The notes under the pieces were generated by a model. The model searched no databases. It was not told where the DNA came from and was given only the letters and a program-made list of their open reading frames with translations. A stretch of 64,000 nt of DNA from Corallococcus coralloides DSM 2259 (GTDB taxonomy: Bacteria; Myxococcota; Myxococcia; Myxococcales; Myxococcaceae): the NCBI RefSeq assembly GCF_000255295.1, contig NC_017030.1, positions 3,596,001 through 3,660,000 of the forward strand. Direction: 5' to 3'. Shown piece after piece: positions 61,722 through 64,000 of this stretch. Numbering within the stretch: the first letter of the stretch is position 1; every line of letters begins with the position of its first letter. Made by a program: the position numbers and the translations under genes.

Positions 61722-62605
61722 AGGTCCCTCGCGCGCAGGACGCCGTAGGCGCCGAAGAGGAAGATGGCGGCGAAGGCCGCGTAGGCCGCGCCGCTCATGG
61801 CGAACTCGGCGAGCTTCGGGTGCAGCAGGTTGCCCGAGTAGTACGACGGGGACAGGTAGCGCAGGAAGCGCAGCACGTTCTCATCGCTCACGGCGCGTCC
61901 CACGGAGTCCATCAGCCAGAAGATGAAGAGCAGGATGAAGTTGAAGACGAGGCTCACCGCGGGGACGCGGAAGAGGCTGGAGCACAGGGTGGTGAGGGCG
62001 ACGTAGGCCAGCGAGAAGACGACGGTGGCGCTCCAGAACTTCAGGAGGTTGAGCACCAGCACCCCGAAGGCGAAGTCGTCGTTGATGATGCGCGCGTAGA
62101 TGAAGATGGCCAGGTCGATGATCAGCACCAGCCCCACCAGCAGCGTGGCCTGGGAGAGGAACTTGCCCAGGAGCACCGAGGAGCGGCGCGCACGCACCGT
62201 GAGGTAGCGCATGGAGCGCGGCCCCACCTCTCCGCTCACCTGGTCGAAGCCCATCAGGGCGATGTAGGCGGGGAGGAAGAAGAGGCTTATCTTGAAGACG
62301 ATGAGCACCACGATGGGCACCTGCGCCAGGGCCTCCATCATCGCGGCGTCATTGTTGGCGAGGAAGCCCAGGACCCCGCGGTGCATCTGCTCCGCGGCCT
62401 GCGTGGCGAACTCCGAGTCCCCACCGGAGCCGGCGAGCTTCTCGTTCAGCTGGGCTTGCAGGTCCCGGGTGACGAAGCCCACCACGAGCAGCACCAGCGC
62501 GGAGAACATGCTGTAGAGCCCGAGCAGCACGATGGCCCGGCCGCTCTTCATGGCCCGACGCAGCTCGGCTGCCCAGATCACCAATGTCTCTTTGAGTCCG
62601 TCCAA
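61718..62605 (-). CDS. ABC-2 type exporter permease
   Basis: A 295-residue membrane protein with six predicted helices, e.g. AIVLLGLYSMFSALVLLVVG, VVLIVFKISLFFLPAYIALM, LLVGLVLIIDLAIFIYARII, SLVFNFILLFIFWLMDSVGR and AYAAFAAIFLFGAYGVLRA. The segment FDQVSGEVGPRSMRYLTVRA is typical of ABC-2 permeases (E-x-x-G-T/S region). The TTG start at 62605 is uncertain; GTG 62581 is in frame. It is translationally coupled to the ATPase gene behind it. Confidence 0.88.
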   Translation of the reverse strand: MDGLKETLVIWAAELRRAMKSGRAIVLLGLYSMFSALVLLVVGFVTRDLQAQLNEKLAGSGGDSEFATQAAEQMHRGVLGFLANNDAAMMEALAQVPIVVLIVFKISLFFLPAYIALMGFDQVSGEVGPRSMRYLTVRARRSSVLLGKFLSQATLLVGLVLIIDLAIFIYARIINDDFAFGVLVLNLLKFWSATVVFSLAYVALTTLCSSLFRVPAVSLVFNFILLFIFWLMDSVGRAVSDENVLRFLRYLSPSYYSGNLLHPKLAEFAMSGAAYAAFAAIFLFGAYGVLRARDL

Positions 62606-62754
62606 GGTGCACAGGACCCTACTGGACCTCCAGGCACCTTCCCAGGTTTCTGGCGGACGAAGGCAGCAGTCGAGGAGGCAAGCCGTGGACAGCGCGCCCT
62701 CAGCGACTAGGATCCGGCGGCCTGCTCCCTGACCCCCAAGGAGAGCCCCGAAGC

Positions 62755-64000
62755 ATGACGATGCGCCGCCTCCTCGCCGCCCTGCCGCTGTTCCCCCTCA
62801 CGCTGCTCCTGGGCGCCTCCGCGCCCGGGCCGGACGCGAACACCGCGCCGTCACCCGCCGCCCCGTCGGATGCCCAGGCCCTGGCGCAGTCGGTGAGCGC
62901 CCTGGGAACGGACGCGGGGCCCGTGGGCGCCCGCGCGCTGGTGGAGAAGGTGGAGGCCGAGCAGCGCGCCCAGGCCGCTGCTTTGGACGCGGGGGCCGCC
63001 GAGAGCGTCGCGCAGGCTCCGGACTCCGGGACTGCCGGTGAAGCCGTGGCGGAGACTCCACCCGAGGACTCGCGCCCGGTGGATGCCCGCGCGCTGGCGG
63101 AGGCGCTGGCCGCGAAGGACGCCGCCGCGCTGGAGCCCGGGATGGTGCCGCCGATGCCGGTTCCCTCGCGGGAGAAGGCGCCGCCGTTCGGCAAGCTCCA
63201 GGGCCTGCCGCGCGCGCAGGACCTGGTGGCCCGCGCGAAGCTGGAGGGTAACAAGCTGGTGGTGAAGGGCGGCAAGAGCGCGCCGGATCAGGTGCTCACC
63301 ATCGACCCCGGCCTCCAGGCGTCGCTCACGAAGATCATGCAGAACTACCAGGTGCCCTACGGCGCCGCGGTGGTGCTGGAGCCCTCCACCGGCCGCGTCC
63401 TCGCGATGGCGGAGCACTCGGAGGCGAAGCCGGAATTGCGCGGGCTGCCCATCCGCGCGGTGTACCCGGCCGCGAGCATCTTCAAGATCGTCACCGGCAG
63501 CGCGCTCCTGGAGGCCGGCGTGTCGCCCGACACCGAGTCCTGCTTCCACGGCGGCAAGCGCCGCCTGAACGAGCGGCAGCTGGAGGACACCGAGCGCGAC
63601 GGCGCCTGCTATTCGCTGGCGCTGGCCATGGGCAAGAGCGCCAACGTCATCTTCGCCAAGCTGACCAGCAAGCACCTGACCGCGGACTCCCTCAAGCGCA
63701 TGGCGGCGCGCCTGCGCTTCAACCGTGAGATCCCCTTCGCCCAACCGCTGGACGTGTCGCTCGCGTACATCCCGGAGGACGGCTTCGCGCTCGCCAACAC
63801 CGGCGCGGGCTTCGGTGACGTGTACCTGTCCCCGCTGCACGGCGCGCTGCTGGCGTCCGTGGCCGCCAACGAGGGCCGCTGGGTGGACCCCGTGCTGGTG
63901 GAGCCGGAGCCCTTCATGCCCCTGCCAGAGCCGGAGCCCGTGCTCACGCCCACCGCCGCGCACGAGCTCACGCGGATGCTGGAGGAGACCGTCACCCACG
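62755..64000 (+). CDS. Penicillin-binding transpeptidase, N-terminal part (runs off the window)
   Basis: 415 codons from ATG 62755 (GGAGA upstream) are inside the window. The leader MTMRRLLAALPLFPLTLLL is a signal peptide or anchor. A long Ala/Asp/Glu-rich linker (to about residue 140) precedes the transpeptidase domain: YGAAVVLEPSTGRVLAMAE, the active-site Ser in YPAASIFKIVTGSALLEAG (S-x-x-K) and the second motif GKSANVIFAKL (S-x-N). DGFALANTGAGFGDVYLSPL follows as in class B PBPs. The third motif (K-T-G) lies past the window end, so activity cannot be judged. It would cross-link peptidoglycan in the periplasm. Confidence 0.88.
   Translation, partial: MTMRRLLAALPLFPLTLLLGASAPGPDANTAPSPAAPSDAQALAQSVSALGTDAGPVGARALVEKVEAEQRAQAAALDAGAAESVAQAPDSGTAGEAVAETPPEDSRPVDARALAEALAAKDAAALEPGMVPPMPVPSREKAPPFGKLQGLPRAQDLVARAKLEGNKLVVKGGKSAPDQVLTIDPGLQASLTKIMQNYQVPYGAAVVLEPSTGRVLAMAEHSEAKPELRGLPIRAVYPAASIFKIVTGSALLEAGVSPDTESCFHGGKRRLNERQLEDTERDGACYSLALAMGKSANVIFAKLTSKHLTADSLKRMAARLRFNREIPFAQPLDVSLAYIPEDGFALANTGAGFGDVYLSPLHGALLASVAANEGRWVDPVLVEPEPFMPLPEPEPVLTPTAAHELTRMLEETVTH

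Overview
The window is high-GC bacterial DNA with dense gene packing. Its content points to a myxobacterium of the Myxococcus/Corallococcus/Cystobacter type: many secreted lipoproteins, propeller proteins, a Ser/Thr kinase with a zinc ribbon, paired FHA proteins, a MoxR/VWA module and an archaeal-style diadenylate cyclase domain. This assignment is inference from gene content, not from a marker gene. Because of the strong GC3 bias many long antisense reading frames are open; they were treated as shadows.

Layout. 1-13.2 kb is a sugar-uptake and sugar-use locus. A divergent, truncated TonB-dependent receptor is followed by galM, galK, a complete ABC importer (ATPase, two permeases, binding protein), two GH43-like proteins (one without and one with a signal peptide), a PhyH-type dioxygenase and a UDP-sugar pyrophosphorylase-like protein. 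Together they suggest outer-membrane capture, periplasmic trimming, import and conversion of galactose-containing glycans to UDP-sugars. No galT or galE lies in the window. 13.2-23.3 kb is a patchwork of secreted proteins (LVIVD-repeat lipoprotein, beta-helix lipoprotein, small Cys-rich proteins, other lipoproteins), an ElaA acetyltransferase and a divergent HxlR regulator/alpha-beta hydrolase pair with a palindromic operator candidate. One lipocalin-like gene is interrupted by an amber codon.

23.3-35.3 kb is accessory DNA. It holds a MazG-like gene, a LysR gene with its middle deleted, a lower-GC coupled gene pair (RraB-like plus PD-(D/E)XK-like protein), an IS91-type transposase relic, a peptidase S9 relic, a three-gene cytochrome/DUF1501-type operon, a kelch lipoprotein and an FAD monooxygenase. 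A perfect 26-bp copy of the 3' end of tRNA-Glu (26066-26091) repeats the end of the intact tRNA-Glu gene (35099-35124), so about 9 kb may be an old tRNA-targeted insertion.

35.4-64 kb is mostly conserved housekeeping and signalling: greB, PhoH/PIN, a DUF493 protein, a methyltransferase, a diacylglycerol-kinase-like lipid kinase, dnaK with a good promoter and terminator, and a DCC thiol protein. Next come a MoxR-VWA-coiled-coil operon, a DisA_N protein, a DksA-type zinc finger and an FHA - kinase - FHA group that shares N-terminal zinc ribbons. They are followed by the bifunctional ppGpp enzyme rel, ridA, a lipid- or membrane-anchored protein with three tandem DsbA-like domains, tusA, an ABC-2 exporter and the start of a penicillin-binding transpeptidase cut by the window end. 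Stringent response (rel, DksA-type, GreB), cyclic di-AMP-type signalling and Ser/Thr phosphorylation genes are therefore close together.
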